Part shown: positions 62,623 through 64,000 of the stretch, in pieces
How positions within the stretch are numbered: the stretch's first letter is position 1
Layout: each line of letters begins with the position of its first letter
From: Fodinibius salsisoli
GTDB lineage: Bacteria; Bacteroidota; Rhodothermia; Balneolales; Balneolaceae
DNA length: 64,000 nt
Direction: 5' to 3'
Assembly (NCBI RefSeq): GCF_026229185.1
Contig: NZ_JAGGJA010000009.1
Coordinates: forward strand, 1-64,000
The notes under the pieces: generated by a model
The model's database searches: none
Told to the model about the DNA's origin: nothing
The model's input: only the letters and a program-made list of their open reading frames with translations
Program-made: the position numbers and the translations under genes

Positions 62623-62937
62623 ACTATGGCGCTTTCATATAACGCGCCCAGTAACAATTATTTCAACACGAACGTGGTTGTTGTTTGTAGTTCAATACTT
62701 ACAGGCTGAAAGAAATTTTGAGACTTAAAACTATTACCTGCCAGTAAGCTGAAACCTGCTAAACCACAGATGGTCATTGGGTTACTTAATATTTCCTGCT
62801 CGCATATAGAGAATGCTGGGTTGGTTGTATGGCTGACATTGCATTCTCTATATTGTTATTATTGAATTCTGGAAAAATATTTCTGATATATTCCCAATGG
62901 TAAAAGTTGAAAACAAAAGATTCGCTAATGAGTCAAC
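62623..62937. other. Intergenic region before the second FG-GAP gene
   Basis: A 315-bp gap with no gene. Its only clear structure is the 13-bp inverted repeat at 62804-62853, listed separately. The promoter of the FG-GAP gene should lie in the AT-rich part after 62850. Confidence 0.5.
62804..62853. promoter_or_regulatory. Perfect 13-bp inverted repeat upstream of the second FG-GAP gene
   Basis: ATATAGAGAATGC (62804-62816) and GCATTCTCTATAT (62841-62853) are exact inverted copies with a 24-nt loop. They lie 85 bp before the FG-GAP start and 182 bp after the DUF1593 remnant. The repeat could be a terminator-like hairpin, an operator pair or the ends of a tiny repeat element. No T-tract of useful length follows. 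Confidence 0.5.
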
Positions 62938-64000
62938 GTCTTATTCAAGCGTTCAGCATGATAGCACTTGCATTGGCGGTTGGAGCATGCCAATGGTTAA
63001 AAACTGAGGAGCCCGCTACACTTTTTGAAAAGGTATCAGCGGATGAGACCTCCATTCACTTCTCAAACGATATCAGTTACGATAAAGAGTTCAATGTGCT
63101 CAACTATTCTTACATCTATAATGGGGGAGGAGTAGCAGCGGGTGATATCAATAATGATGGCTTGCCGGACTTGTATTTTACGGGCAACATGGTATCGAGT
63201 CGGTTATATCTGAATAAAGGCAACTTTGAGTTCGAGGATATTACCGAGTCTTCAGGGACGGGTACATCCCATTGGGCCGGGGGCGTGTCGATGGTCGATA
63301 TCAATCAGGATGGCTACCTGGATATTTATGTTTCAGTGAGTGGGCCAGAGCAAACCACCGGCAAAGAGCGGGCAAACAGGCTGTTTATCAATAATGGAGA
63401 TAGCACCTTTACCGAATCAGCAAGGGCGTATGGTCTCGCCGACACCAGTTATACCAGCCACACCGCCTTCCTGGATTATGACAAGGATGGAGATCTGGAT
63501 GCTTTTTTAATGAATAATTTTACGGGCTCTTTTTCTTTAGACAGTAAAAAAGGCGTACGTCCGGAAGTAAATGACGGTAGTTCACCGAGTGTTGATCGCT
63601 TGTATCGTAACAACGGGGATGGAACGTTTACCGAAGTTTCCCGGCAGGCGGGAATCCTGAAGGAGGGGTACAGCCTGGGAATTGCGGTGTCGGATGTCAA
63701 CCGGGATGGCTGGCCGGATGTCTTCGTATCTAATGACATCCAGACGGATGACCTGCTCTACATAAACAATGGTGACGGCACATTTACCGATCGGGCTGCA
63801 GCGTTTTTAAAACATACGAGCTATGCCGGGATGGGAACCGATATTGCGGACTTTAATAAGGATGGCTGGCCGGATATACTGCAAGTAGATATGATGCCAC
63901 CGTCATTGAAGGACCAGCATCTGGTGAGCGGTGCTACCAGTTATGAATATTTGAGTGAACTGGAAGAAAAGGGGTATCAGCCGCAGTTTACCCTCAATAC
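62938..64000 (+). CDS. FG-GAP/VCBS repeat lipoprotein (partial, runs off the window)
   Basis: The first 354 codons are present; the gene continues beyond the right edge. ATG 62938 gives a lipoprotein signal with lipobox GAC (Cys21). FG-GAP repeats begin after about residue 65, with calcium-loop motifs DINNDGLPDLYF, DINQDGYLDIYV, DYDKDGDLDAFL, DVNRDGWPDVFV and DFNKDGWPDILQ. It follows the same plan as the 1140-aa protein at 39796-43218 (both begin the mature part with an FEKV/FERI-like segment and a YNGGGVAAGD or YSGGGVGLGD repeat), so it is a paralogue and probably also has an ASPIC/UnbV domain further on. Confidence 0.88.

Overview
The window looks like a polysaccharide-utilisation and sugar-catabolism region from a saline or marine member of the Bacteroidota/Balneolota group, perhaps Fodinibius-like (the genus is a guess). 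The reasons are four SusC/SusD outer-membrane pairs, FecR anti-sigma factors with STN-domain TonB transducers, Bacteroidota-type promoters (TTG at -33, TAnnTTnG at -7), many Cys-lipoproteins, weak Shine-Dalgarno sequences and moderate GC. I recognised no rRNA, tRNA, CRISPR array or transposase.

Layout. 0.2-16.3 kb: lipoprotein sulfatase, GH95 alpha-L-fucosidase, a divergent LacI-family regulator and two SusCD pairs. The two pairs share a duplicated control region with twin CG-centred palindromes 21 bp apart, just upstream of the core promoter. 16.7-21.9 kb: L-fuconate dehydratase, SDR, zinc-type dehydrogenase, FucP-type permease and RhaM-type mutarotase. 22.2-29.4 kb: ECF sigma, FecR, STN-SusC, SusD-like. 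29.5-36.8 kb: six genes whose products all carry apparent export signals (RidA, sugar dehydrogenase-cytochrome c, SelA-like PLP enzyme, SMP-30 lactonase, second RidA, amidohydrolase). 37.0-39.4 kb: AT-rich minus-strand accessory island with a HEPN-like protein, a zinc-ribbon/deoxyribosyltransferase-like protein, an attC-like site and a VapBC pair. 39.8-43.2 kb: large FG-GAP/ASPIC lipoprotein. 43.2-44.2 kb: repeat-rich gap with MITE-like elements. 44.2-48.7 kb: LutABC and a GH28 lipoprotein. 48.9-54.2 kb, minus strand: unknown protein, L-fucose dehydrogenase, FAH-family hydrolase, M1 peptidase. 54.6-62.6 kb: FecR without a sigma gene, STN-SusC, SusD and a DUF1593 gene broken by two frameshifts. 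62.9 kb to the edge: start of a second FG-GAP lipoprotein.

How the genes fit together. Sulfatase, GH95 and perhaps GH28 would release L-fucose from a sulfated or fucosylated glycan taken up by the SusCD pairs. FucP imports fucose, and the mutarotase, FucDH, FucD, 2-keto-3-deoxy-fuconate dehydrogenase and FAH hydrolase form an almost complete non-phosphorylating route to pyruvate and L-lactate. LutABC would then oxidise the lactate. The only missing cytoplasmic step is a dedicated fuconolactonase.

The most novel part is the 29.5-36.8 kb cluster. Its gene content fits an extracytoplasmic pathway that oxidises an (N-acyl) amino sugar to a lactone, opens it, deacylates it, eliminates ammonia with a PLP enzyme and clears the enamine/imine with RidA. 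That reading is inference from families and signal peptides.
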